From an uncultured Chloroflexales bacterium (GTDB taxonomy: Bacteria > Chloroflexota > Chloroflexia > Chloroflexales > Chloroflexaceae): DNA of 33,237 nucleotides. Positions 8,221-15,102 of the stretch are shown piece after piece. The translations under genes and the position numbers were made by a program. The notes under the pieces are model-generated. The model had not been told where the DNA came from, searched no databases, and was given only the letters and a program-made list of their open reading frames with translations. Position 1 is the first letter of the stretch; each line of letters starts with the position of its first letter. The stretch covers positions 1-33,237 of the forward strand of contig CALANA010000312.1 in the NCBI GenBank assembly GCA_937925925.1. The letters are read 5' to 3'.

Positions 8221-8480
8221 TGGGACACCCGCGCTCCCAGGCGCCACGGCGGGCAGGACATGCACGCCTGGGAGCGCGAGGTTGGTCAGCGCAAGGAGGA
8301 ACTTTCGCAAAGGGCAGGACATGCACGCCTGGGAGCGCGGGCAGCTTGCCCTCGCCTGGGAGCGCGGGCAGCTTGCCCTCGCCTGGGAGGCAACGCAGGC
8401 GGGACGCCCGCACTCCCAGGCGCCACGGCGGGCGGGACATGCACGCCTGGGAACGGGGGCAGCTTGCCCTCGCCTGGGAT
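8221..8480. repeat. GC-rich inverted and tandem repeat array
   Basis: Inverted arms GCGCTCCCAGGCG (8231-8243) and CGCCTGGGAGCGC (8265-8277) form a 13-bp stem. A near copy is at 8411-8455. Two exact 27-bp tandem units starting GCCTGGGAGCGC occupy 8327-8353 and 8354-8380. Open frames across this region on both strands are low-complexity artefacts. The block 8030-8050 also resembles the inverse of 28688-28708. Confidence 0.85.
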
Positions 8481-8521
8481 AGGACTTACGCAGTCGTCCA
8501 TCACCCCATGGGTTTCGCCTT

Positions 8522-8605
8522 CGGCAGAGCGGTACGTTTCCTGTTTTTTGCCCCAAATTTTCGCCTACAGCGAAAATTTGGGGCAAAAAAGCGTTTCTTC
8601 CACGC
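8522..8605 (+). repeat. R3 long-stem palindrome element, copy A
   Basis: A perfect 21-bp inverted repeat (8544-8564 and 8570-8590) with a 5-nt loop, core GCCCCAAATTTTCGC. Flanks CGGCAGAGCGGTACG and GCGTTTCTTCCACGC are shared with copy B at 10264-10356, which is inserted in the opposite orientation. Confidence 0.85.
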
Positions 8606-8696
8606 TGCCCCATTCGGCTTCGCTCAGAGCTTGCCCTGAGCGCAGTCGAATGGGGTAAACTCCGGCGAAAAAGCTTGTCCTGAGCGTCGTCGAAGG
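8606..8696 (+). repeat. R4 repeat, copy 1
   Basis: An internally palindromic block, CCCCATTCGGCTTCGC through GCAGTCGAATGGGG, followed by AACTCCGGCGAAAAAGC. It is almost identical to the reverse complement of 22156-22243. Confidence 0.85.
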
Positions 8697-8729
8697 AACG
8701 TTGGCTTCAAGTAACCGCGTGAGTCCTGT

Positions 8730-8905
8730 GGGAGGCAACGCGGGCGGGACACCCGCGCTCCCAGGTGATGGCGGGCGGGATAGGCACGCCTGGGAACGGG
8801 GCACACTGATTTGATTTATGCCAGGTTGAAGTGGAGCGGGATATGCACGCCTGGGAACGGGGGCAGCTTGCCCGCCTGGGAGCCAGGCGCGTTCCCCCGA
8901 GTCTG
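8730..8905. repeat. further degenerate copies of the CGCCTGGGA repeat
   Basis: ACCCGCGCTCCCAGG ... CACGCCTGGGAACG at about 8750-8798 and GCACGCCTGGGAACGGGGG at about 8842-8861 are diverged copies of the inverted repeats at 8231-8455. No gene is seen in 8011-9059. Confidence 0.7.
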
Positions 8906-8928
8906 AACAGGTACGTTACTACTCGTAC

Positions 8929-8958
8929 TTGACGGGGGAACTCGGAATGTGATATGCT
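8929..8958 (+). promoter_or_regulatory. sigma-70-like promoter of diguanylate cyclase gene
   Basis: TTGACG (8929-8934), an 18-nt spacer, and TATGCT (8953-8958). Predicted transcription start is near 8965, about 95 nt before the preferred GTG start. It is the best -35/-10 pair noticed in this window. Confidence 0.5.
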
Positions 8959-9059
8959 AGACTAGGTGTGGTGTCACCAGCGGTGGAATAGTGCGAGGCA
9001 TACATAACTGGCACTTACCACGCACGTGTATGAGGTTCCGCGTCAGAAGGCAAGCATAC

Positions 9060-9974
9060 GTGAATGATCATAACCATTCGCCACCGTCAAATTACGCACC
9101 ATATGATCGTCATATCGATGCTTTTTTTTTACATTTTTCCGATCACGACGCATCGCCTGCCGGGGATCAACAGCCAGAACCGCCGCTACTTCGTCGGTAT
9201 TGGCGCTTGTTGATGTCATTTCGCCAACGCTCGCCGTTGATCGCTACTGTTATCTTCTCACTCTATGCGTTGGGCATTTCGCTGGCGATTATGGTGCCGA
9301 TTAATATCCTGCTGGACGGTAGTCTGCTGGTGGGCATCGTCATTAGCACGATTATCTGCCTTGTCATCGTACCCATGCATCTGTACCACACACTCCACCT
9401 TATTCATGCGCTTGAACAGGCTCGTGAACAATTTCGACTGGCCGCGATTACCGATCCACTTACCGGTGCGTATAATCGGCGATGGTTTACGCAGATCTTG
9501 CACCAGTATACAGCCCAACCGGTGCCATCTTTTACATATCTGGTACTGATGATCATCGATATTGATCACTTTAAGACAATCAATGACACCTATGGGCATC
9601 TGACCGGCGATGTCGTGATCCAACATGTCTGTACGCAAATTCGGACAAGTATCCGGTCAACCGATGTGCTGGCGCGGATAGGGGGCGAAGAATTTGCGCT
9701 GATCGTCTACGCTGCTCCTGACGAAGCAATGAGTCTGGCCGAGCGTCTGCGCATGCTAGTCGCCACGACCCCGCTGGTACATAACGGCATGGTTATCGCA
9801 TGTACGGTCAGTGTTGGTATAGCGGTTGTTGCGCACCCGTCTGAGGTGTCGCAGTTGTTCCGGTATGCGGATCAGGCGCTCTATCAGGCCAAGGATCAGG
9901 GACGCAACCAGGTTGTGCTGTATGAAGCATGCCACTGGATCGCAACCGATAGTGTGGTGGTACCGGAGCGATGA
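9060..9974 (+). CDS. membrane-anchored diguanylate cyclase (GGDEF)
   Basis: Makes the second messenger c-di-GMP from two GTP. From the GTG at 9060 the product is about 304 aa. Two membrane spans (about residues 60-105) precede a short helical linker (HALEQAREQFRLAAITDPLTGAYNRR) and a complete GGDEF domain. The active-site motif is GGEEF at 208-212, and RSTD (199-202), five residues upstream, is an intact inhibitory I-site, suggesting product feedback. Start choice: AGAAGG lies 9 nt before GTG 9060; the ATG at 9030 and GTG at 8991 are alternatives lacking a ribosome-binding site. There is no sensory domain beyond the two-helix membrane part and no partner EAL gene nearby. Confidence 0.9.
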   Translation: MNDHNHSPPSNYAPYDRHIDAFFLHFSDHDASPAGDQQPEPPLLRRYWRLLMSFRQRSPLIATVIFSLYALGISLAIMVPINILLDGSLLVGIVISTIICLVIVPMHLYHTLHLIHALEQAREQFRLAAITDPLTGAYNRRWFTQILHQYTAQPVPSFTYLVLMIIDIDHFKTINDTYGHLTGDVVIQHVCTQIRTSIRSTDVLARIGGEEFALIVYAAPDEAMSLAERLRMLVATTPLVHNGMVIACTVSVGIAVVAHPSEVSQLFRYADQALYQAKDQGRNQVVLYEACHWIATDSVVVPER

Positions 9975-10059
9975 TTTTGATCGTCAATAGGAGTGTTGCG
10001 TAAACGCGGTATTGTGCCGTGTAGATCTGGCATTGTCAGCCATAACACCTGCTTTGTAT

Positions 10060-10128
10060 GGAGCGCCTGTCTGTTTGACGTAACGCCTTTCATCGTTTCT
10101 GGCGCTCTGCACTGCCGCAAGGCGTTAC
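10060..10128 (+). other. interleaved inverted repeats (pseudoknot topology)
   Basis: Stem 1 pairs GGAGCGCC (10060-10067) with GGCGCTCT (10101-10108, one G-U). Stem 2 pairs GTAACGCCTT (10080-10089) with AAGGCGTTAC (10119-10128). The order 1-2-1'-2' is that of an H-type pseudoknot with 10-12 nt loops. It lies in the non-coding gap 9975-10632, otherwise filled by R3 copy B. It could be an RNA structure or the remnant of two overlapping palindromes. Confidence 0.35.
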
Positions 10129-10263
10129 GACATCGGTGAGAAGAGAAGTGTCAGGTGGCTTTGAAGCATGTCCTGGTAACACGAGGTACGCGGTGGAGCA
10201 TGGACGGGGCAACATGGCGGTCAGCCGTCCACGAATAGGGTCACGAATACGACTACTGTGTCT

Positions 10264-10356
10264 GCGTGGAAGAAACGTGTTTTTCACCCCACATTTTCGC
10301 CTACGGCGAAAATGTGGGGTGAAAAACAGAAAAAGTACCACTCTGCCGAAGGCGAA
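10264..10356 (-). repeat. R3 long-stem palindrome element, copy B
   Basis: A perfect 23-bp inverted repeat (10279-10301 and 10305-10327, loop TAC), core CACCCCACATTTTCGCC. Flanks match copy A in reverse orientation (CGTGGAAGAAACG on the left, CTCTGCCGAAGGCG on the right). Stem differences from copy A are matched on both arms. Confidence 0.85.
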
Positions 10357-10632
10357 AAGGATGTGGGTTTCGAGCGAGCGCGTACCTCTCGTGAGTGAAA
10401 GAATTTCTGCGCTGGGTAGCGCTTTCTTCTCTCTGCATGACATACACCTGGTATATCATAGCTTATGCGGGGGCCACTCCGTATTTTGTATTGCAACAAC
10501 TGATCACCAGTCGGTGTCATCGCGCATATCATCGTGGGTGCTGTGCGTTGCACTGACTGCCAGGTACGGTGGATAGGCACCGGTGCCTATCCAGTTTAGC
10601 CAGAGTTGGCTTAGAGCAGGAAGGACAAACCG

Positions 10633-11205
10633 ATGCCAAGATATGATATTGAACAATGGGAAAAGGAGACGGCAGAAATCGAAATCAGGCGCTGGCTTGA
10701 TCAGATAGGCCAGTGGGCACCCGATGTCGAAATGGATCGCTTACAATTGCGCGAGGGCGAGCCATTATCAGGCGCATTGAACCGGAACGAGATAGACCAG
10801 GTATTACACGCCGAAATCATTGGCCGCATTGGATGTTTCGCTGAGGGGAAACCCTATGTGGTGCCGATCGTGTATGCCTATGATGGCAAGGCTATTTATG
10901 GGCACTCTGGTGATGGCATGAAAGTGCGCATGATGCGCCAGAATCCCTATGTCTGTTTTCAAGTTGAACATGTGGATAGCCTGACGAACTGGCGAAGCGT
11001 GATCGTCTGGGGGCACTTTGAAGAGTTGCATGGGGACGCGGCTGAACAGGCGTTACAGTTACTGGTCAATCGGCTCAAGTTCCGCCTGGATCAGGAGCCG
11101 TTCCTCGCGGCCCATACTGCTGATCGCGTCCTGCAGCGGGATACGGTGACCTATCGGATTGTACTGGAAAAGCGTACGGGCCGCTTTGAGCAGCAGGCTG
11201 GATAA
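10633..11205 (+). CDS. pyridoxamine 5'-phosphate oxidase-like flavin-binding protein (NimA-like)
   Basis: A 190-aa soluble protein. After a charged N-terminal extension (about 1-45), residues 50-180 show the split-barrel flavin-reductase pattern: LNRNEIDQVLHAEIIGRIGCF, then YVVPIVYAYDGKAIYGHSGDGMKVRMMRQNPYVCFQVE, and WRSVIVWGHFEEL. This order is typical of Nim-type 5-nitroimidazole reductases and related F420- or FMN-binding proteins. The physiological substrate is unknown. AGGAAGGA lies about 8 nt before the ATG. Single gene; a palindrome follows 53 nt after the stop. Confidence 0.88.
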   Translation: MPRYDIEQWEKETAEIEIRRWLDQIGQWAPDVEMDRLQLREGEPLSGALNRNEIDQVLHAEIIGRIGCFAEGKPYVVPIVYAYDGKAIYGHSGDGMKVRMMRQNPYVCFQVEHVDSLTNWRSVIVWGHFEELHGDAAEQALQLLVNRLKFRLDQEPFLAAHTADRVLQRDTVTYRIVLEKRTGRFEQQAG

Positions 11206-11257
11206 GCGCTCGTGCCACAGCATGGCTGTCTCGGCAGAATGGTGAGTACGGCCGCAT

Positions 11258-11281
11258 CGGGGCGCACGGCCGTGCGCCCCG
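11258..11281. terminator. perfect 24-bp GC palindrome downstream of the PNPOx-like gene
   Basis: CGGGGCGCACGG followed immediately by CCGTGCGCCCCG, then ACTTTA. It could act as a transcription terminator, but the lack of loop and of a strong T-run leaves it equally likely to be a dispersed GC palindrome. Confidence 0.35.
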
Positions 11282-11498
11282 ACTTTAGGTTTCCCGCCTC
11301 AATTTTCGCCTACCAAAGAATAGGGGCGCACGACTGCGTACCTCGTATACATGACAAGAGTTATGTGGTGAGCTTCCGTACCTGGTACACGTCCATCGAT
11401 TCTGATCCGTTGTGGGTGAGGCACGGCCTATTTGTGCATTCGTGGCCCTCTTCGTGGACGGTAGACAGATCGGTAAGTGTTCAGACCTGGGGGACGCA

Positions 11499-11570
11499 CC
11501 CGTCTGGGAGCGCGGGCGTCCCGCCCGTCATCACGCACGTGCGGATACGCTGCCCACGCTCTCAGACGGG
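11499..11570. repeat. inverted repeat in gap before accC
   Basis: CCCGTCTGGGAGCG (11499-11512) and CGCTCTCAGACGGG (11557-11570) pair over 14 positions with one G-T. The flanks TTCAGACCTGGGGGACGC and TGAGTATGAACAG resemble 8888-8910 in inverse orientation. Otherwise 11282-11789 shows nothing coding; the accC promoter is not obvious. Confidence 0.6.
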
Positions 11571-11789
11571 CATGTTTCCGTGAGTATGAACAGTCACGAG
11601 GATCGCTAACATTGACGGTACACTCTATCACATGGTACAATCGCATCCGCTGAAGTAAGGCCATCTCACATACGTGCATCTATCTGCGGCTACCCTCATT
11701 GCTGTCAGGGTCTATGGTTTATACTTTGGCATTCATGGCTACATATCCAGAGGAAACCTATTGCATATAGAAAAGCGTGACGAGCTATT

Positions 11790-13565
11790 ATGTTTGATAC
11801 TGTTCTGATTGCCAATCGAGGTGAAATCGCCCTGCGTGTGATGCGCGCCTGTCGTGAACTTGGTCTCCGTACGGTAGCAGTCTATTCCGAAGCCGATCGT
11901 GATGCCCCGCATGTCGGCTATGCCGATGACGCTTATCTGATCGGGCCTGGCCCTTCCAGCGAAAGTTATTTGCATATTGAGCGGATTATTGATGTTGCCC
12001 GGCGCTCAGGTGCCGGTGCTATTCATCCCGGTTACGGCTTCCTGGCCGAAAACTCAGGGTTTGCACGGGCGGTGGCCGATGCAGGTCTGGTCTTTGTCGG
12101 CCCTCCGCCCGAAGCGATGGAGCGCGTCGCCGGCAAGGTAGAGGCACGCAATGAGGCTAAAGCTGCTAATGTACCGGTGGTTCCCGGCACGCTCGAACCA
12201 CTGAAGAATGTTGCCGAGGTGTTGCCGCTGGCAAAAGAATATGGTTATCCGATTGCGATTAAGGCCGTCAGTGGCGGCGGTGGCCGTGGCCTGCGTGTGG
12301 TCTGGGAGGAGGATGAGATTCAGCCTGCTTTTGAAAGCGCACGCCGTGAGGCGGAGATCTCGTTTAAGAGCGGCGCCTTGTATGTCGAAAAATATCTGAG
12401 CAACCCGCGCCATATCGAGGTGCAGGTGCTAGCTGATGCGCATGGCAACGTCGTCTTTGTTGGCGAGCGTGACTGCTCGGTGCAGCGCCGCCACCAGAAA
12501 TTGATTGAGGAAAGCCCATCACCCGCAATCACCTCCGAATTACGTGCCGAGATGGGCGATTCGGCGGTGCGGTTGGCAAAAGCGGTAGGCTATGTGAGCG
12601 CCGGGACGATGGAGTACCTCTTTCAGGATGGTGCCTTTTATTTCCTGGAAATGAATACCCGCATCCAGGTTGAACATACGGTGACCGAGATGGTGTATGG
12701 GATCGATCTGGTCAAAGCCCAGTTGCGAATCGCGCAGGGGGAACCGCTGTGGTTCACCCAGGCCGACCTGCAACCGCATGGCCATGCCATCGAGTGTCGC
12801 ATCAATGCTGAAGATCCGCTGGCGAATTTCCGCCCGGCACTCGGTACGCTTGGTGATTATCAGGAACCGGCTGGCCTGGGTGTCCGAGTGGATAGCGGCG
12901 TGCGGCCCGGCTACACCATTCCCCAGTTCTACGACTCCATGCTGGCGAAGCTGATCACCTGGGGCCAGGATCGCACTGAGGCAATTGCACGGATGCGGCG
13001 GGCGCTGGCCGACTATCGGATTGAGGGCTTGACCACGGTGATTCCCTTCCATCGCGCTGTCATGGAACATCCAACGTTTATCGGTGGCGAGTTTAGCGTG
13101 AATTTTATTCCCAAACATCCCGAACTGATCGAACGCATCGCACTTCTCAGTGAAACTCCGGCTGAGACCGAACCAGCGGAGGACAGTGGTGAGCCACGCT
13201 TTTTCGCAGTAGAAGTCAATGGGCGGCGCTTCAATGTGCGGCTGGCCCAGGTCGGCGGTGCTGGTGCCACAGCCCCGAACGAGCAAGCTGGCAAGCCCAG
13301 AGCTGCTACGCGCAAGGGCAAGAGCAAAGCAAAGGCGACCCCTCAGGATGCGAATGGGGTCATTTGCCCGCTGCAAGGGGTGGTGGCAGCTATTCGTACC
13401 GAGGCTGGTCAGCAGGTTGAGGCCGGTCAGGTGTTATTTGTCGTCGAAGCGATGAAGATGGAAAACGAAATAACCGCCCCCCGTGCTGGGAAGATTAGCG
13501 ATATTCGGGTGCAGGTAGGAGCCTCCATTGAGGCCGGAACCTTGCTGGCAAAATATGCAGAATAA
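11790..13565 (+). CDS. accC: acetyl/propionyl-CoA carboxylase biotin carboxylase subunit fused to biotin carrier domain
   Basis: A 591-aa cytoplasmic enzyme subunit that carboxylates its own biotin using ATP and bicarbonate. Residues 1-445 are a complete biotin carboxylase: N-terminal FDTVLIANRGEIALRVMRA, glycine-rich ATP loop SGGGGRGLRVV (about 156-167), RHIEVQVLAD, ERDCSVQRRHQKLIEESPSP and EMNTRIQVEHTVTE. A charged Ala/Lys/Pro linker (about 485-520) leads to a C-terminal biotinyl domain with EAMKMEN, Lys556 being the biotin site. The fused form resembles actinobacterial alpha chains and serves acyl-CoA carboxylases. In Chloroflexaceae such enzymes feed both fatty acid synthesis and the 3-hydroxypropionate cycle; which one here is inference. 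No carboxyltransferase gene is adjacent. proS starts 16 bp later. Confidence 0.95.
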   Translation: MFDTVLIANRGEIALRVMRACRELGLRTVAVYSEADRDAPHVGYADDAYLIGPGPSSESYLHIERIIDVARRSGAGAIHPGYGFLAENSGFARAVADAGLVFVGPPPEAMERVAGKVEARNEAKAANVPVVPGTLEPLKNVAEVLPLAKEYGYPIAIKAVSGGGGRGLRVVWEEDEIQPAFESARREAEISFKSGALYVEKYLSNPRHIEVQVLADAHGNVVFVGERDCSVQRRHQKLIEESPSPAITSELRAEMGDSAVRLAKAVGYVSAGTMEYLFQDGAFYFLEMNTRIQVEHTVTEMVYGIDLVKAQLRIAQGEPLWFTQADLQPHGHAIECRINAEDPLANFRPALGTLGDYQEPAGLGVRVDSGVRPGYTIPQFYDSMLAKLITWGQDRTEAIARMRRALADYRIEGLTTVIPFHRAVMEHPTFIGGEFSVNFIPKHPELIERIALLSETPAETEPAEDSGEPRFFAVEVNGRRFNVRLAQVGGAGATAPNEQAGKPRAATRKGKSKAKATPQDANGVICPLQGVVAAIRTEAGQQVEAGQVLFVVEAMKMENEITAPRAGKISDIRVQVGASIEAGTLLAKYAE

Positions 13566-13581
13566 GATGGAGTGACAGGCT

Positions 13582-15024
13582 ATGCCCAAAGAAGGTATCA
13601 CCCCGCGTGCCACCGACTATAGCCAGTGGTACCTCGATATTGTACGCGGTGCCGACATGGCCGACTATGCCGAGGTTGTGCGTGGCTGTATTGTGTTTAA
13701 GCCCACTGGCTATGCGATCTGGGAGGCGATCCAGAGTGGGCTTGATCAGCGGATCAAGGCCACCGGCCATGTCAATGCCTATTTTCCCTTGCTGATCCCC
13801 AAGAGCTTCTTGATGAAAGAAGCGGAACATGTCCAGGGCTTCGCGCCCGAAGTAGCCGAAGTCACCCGTGCCGGTGGTGAAGAACTGGCTGAGCCATATG
13901 TCATTCGTCCTACCAGCGAGACGATTATTGGCTACTTCTATGCCAAGTGGGTGCGTTCCTGGCGCGATCTGCCGCTGCTGATTAACCAGTGGGCCAACGT
14001 GATGCGCTGGGAGATGCGCACCCGCCCCTTCCTGCGTACCGCCGAGTTTTTGTGGCAGGAAGGGCATACCGTCCATGCAACCGAGGAAGACGCCGAGCGG
14101 GAGACGTTGCTGATCTTGCATGAGGTCTATGCCGACTTTGTCGAGCGTGAGATGGCGTTGCCGGTGATCAAGGGCTTGAAGTCCGACAAAGAAAAGTTTG
14201 CCGGGGCGTTGCGCTCGTATGCCCTGGAAGCGATGATGCAGGATGGGCGAGCGCTCCAGGCGGCCACTTCGCATAACCTGGGGCAAAACTTTGCACAGGC
14301 GTTTAATATTACCTATACCGATCAGAATAACACGGTGCAATATGCCTGGACGACGAGCTGGGGCATCAGCACGCGCCTGATCGGGGCGCTGATCATGGCC
14401 CACTCCGACGATGAGGGGTTGGTGCTGCCACCGCGCCTGGCACCGACGCAGGTGGTGGTGGTGCCGATCTATAAAAATGAGGCTGAGCGGAGCGCCGTGC
14501 TGGCGGCTGTTGAGCGGATCACTGCCGGCTGGCAGGGGCATCTGCGCTTTAAGGTTGATGATCGTGATAATCTCACGCCGGGCTTCAAGTTCAACGAGTG
14601 GGAGTTGAAGGGAATTCCGCTCCGAATTGAGGTCGGCCCGAAGGATGTACAAAAGGACGCAGTAGCGGTGGCGCGGCGCGATATGCCTGGTAAGGCAGGC
14701 AAACAGATTGTGCCCCAGGCGGGCCTGACGGAGCGTCTGCAAGCGCTCCTCGATGAGATCCAGCAGCAATTGTACGACCGTGCGTTGCAGTTCCGGGAAG
14801 CGAACACCCACGATGTACAGGATTATGCACAACTGCGCACAGCGGTCGAAACCGGGTTTGCCCGCTGCTACTGGGATGGCACCAGTGAAGACGAACAGCG
14901 CATTCAGAACGAACTGAAGGCCACGCTCCGCGTTATTCCGCTCGACCAGCCAGAGACTGCCGGACGTTGTGTGCTAACCGGGCGTGAAACAACCCGCCAG
15001 GTCATTTTCGCCCGCGCCTACTAG
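13582..15024 (+). CDS. proS: prolyl-tRNA synthetase, archaeal/eukaryotic-type (ProS type 3)
   Basis: 480 aa, the normal length for the short ProS form without the bacterial INS editing insertion. It charges tRNA-Pro. Class II signatures are present: RPTSE at residues 109-113, motif 2 RWEMRTRPFLRTAEFLWQEGHT, and ATSHNLGQNFAQAF, followed by motif 3-like TTSWGISTRLIGALIMAHSDDEGLVLPP. A C-terminal anticodon-binding domain and the type-specific C-terminal extension ending VIFARAY follow. It begins with TPRATDYSQWYLDIV, typical of the archaeal-like class. Sixteen bases separate it from accC, so the two are probably co-transcribed. A GGAG lies upstream of the ATG. Confidence 0.96.
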   Translation: MPKEGITPRATDYSQWYLDIVRGADMADYAEVVRGCIVFKPTGYAIWEAIQSGLDQRIKATGHVNAYFPLLIPKSFLMKEAEHVQGFAPEVAEVTRAGGEELAEPYVIRPTSETIIGYFYAKWVRSWRDLPLLINQWANVMRWEMRTRPFLRTAEFLWQEGHTVHATEEDAERETLLILHEVYADFVEREMALPVIKGLKSDKEKFAGALRSYALEAMMQDGRALQAATSHNLGQNFAQAFNITYTDQNNTVQYAWTTSWGISTRLIGALIMAHSDDEGLVLPPRLAPTQVVVVPIYKNEAERSAVLAAVERITAGWQGHLRFKVDDRDNLTPGFKFNEWELKGIPLRIEVGPKDVQKDAVAVARRDMPGKAGKQIVPQAGLTERLQALLDEIQQQLYDRALQFREANTHDVQDYAQLRTAVETGFARCYWDGTSEDEQRIQNELKATLRVIPLDQPETAGRCVLTGRETTRQVIFARAY

Positions 15025-15061
15025 ATGTACGCTATCCCACTATCCATCGTCAAGCGCAGTA

Positions 15062-15070
15062 TGCTATAAT
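15062..15070 (+). promoter_or_regulatory. extended -10 promoter upstream of the 883-aa gene
   Basis: TGCTATAAT matches the extended -10 (TGnTATAAT) exactly, about 33 nt before the ATG at 15103. The -35 region is weak, as expected for extended -10 promoters. It separates the 883-aa gene from the accC-proS unit. Confidence 0.5.
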
Positions 15071-15102
15071 GCACCGTAGCTGCAATTTCGCATACATGAA
15101 AG

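Noticed and set aside
8033..8806. Several overlapping open frames on both strands
   Set aside because: They consist of CGCCTGGGA-type inverted repeats with low-complexity translations and no start context.
11699..11725. TTGCTG ... TATACT promoter before accC
   Set aside because: The spacer is only 15 nt, too short for a confident call.
12540..13376. 278-codon open frame on the minus strand
   Set aside because: Antisense to accC; no domain signature and no ribosome-binding site context.
13495..14832. 445-codon open frame on the minus strand
   Set aside because: Antisense to proS, which matches its family end to end. The minus-strand text has no recognisable domain and is a codon-bias shadow.
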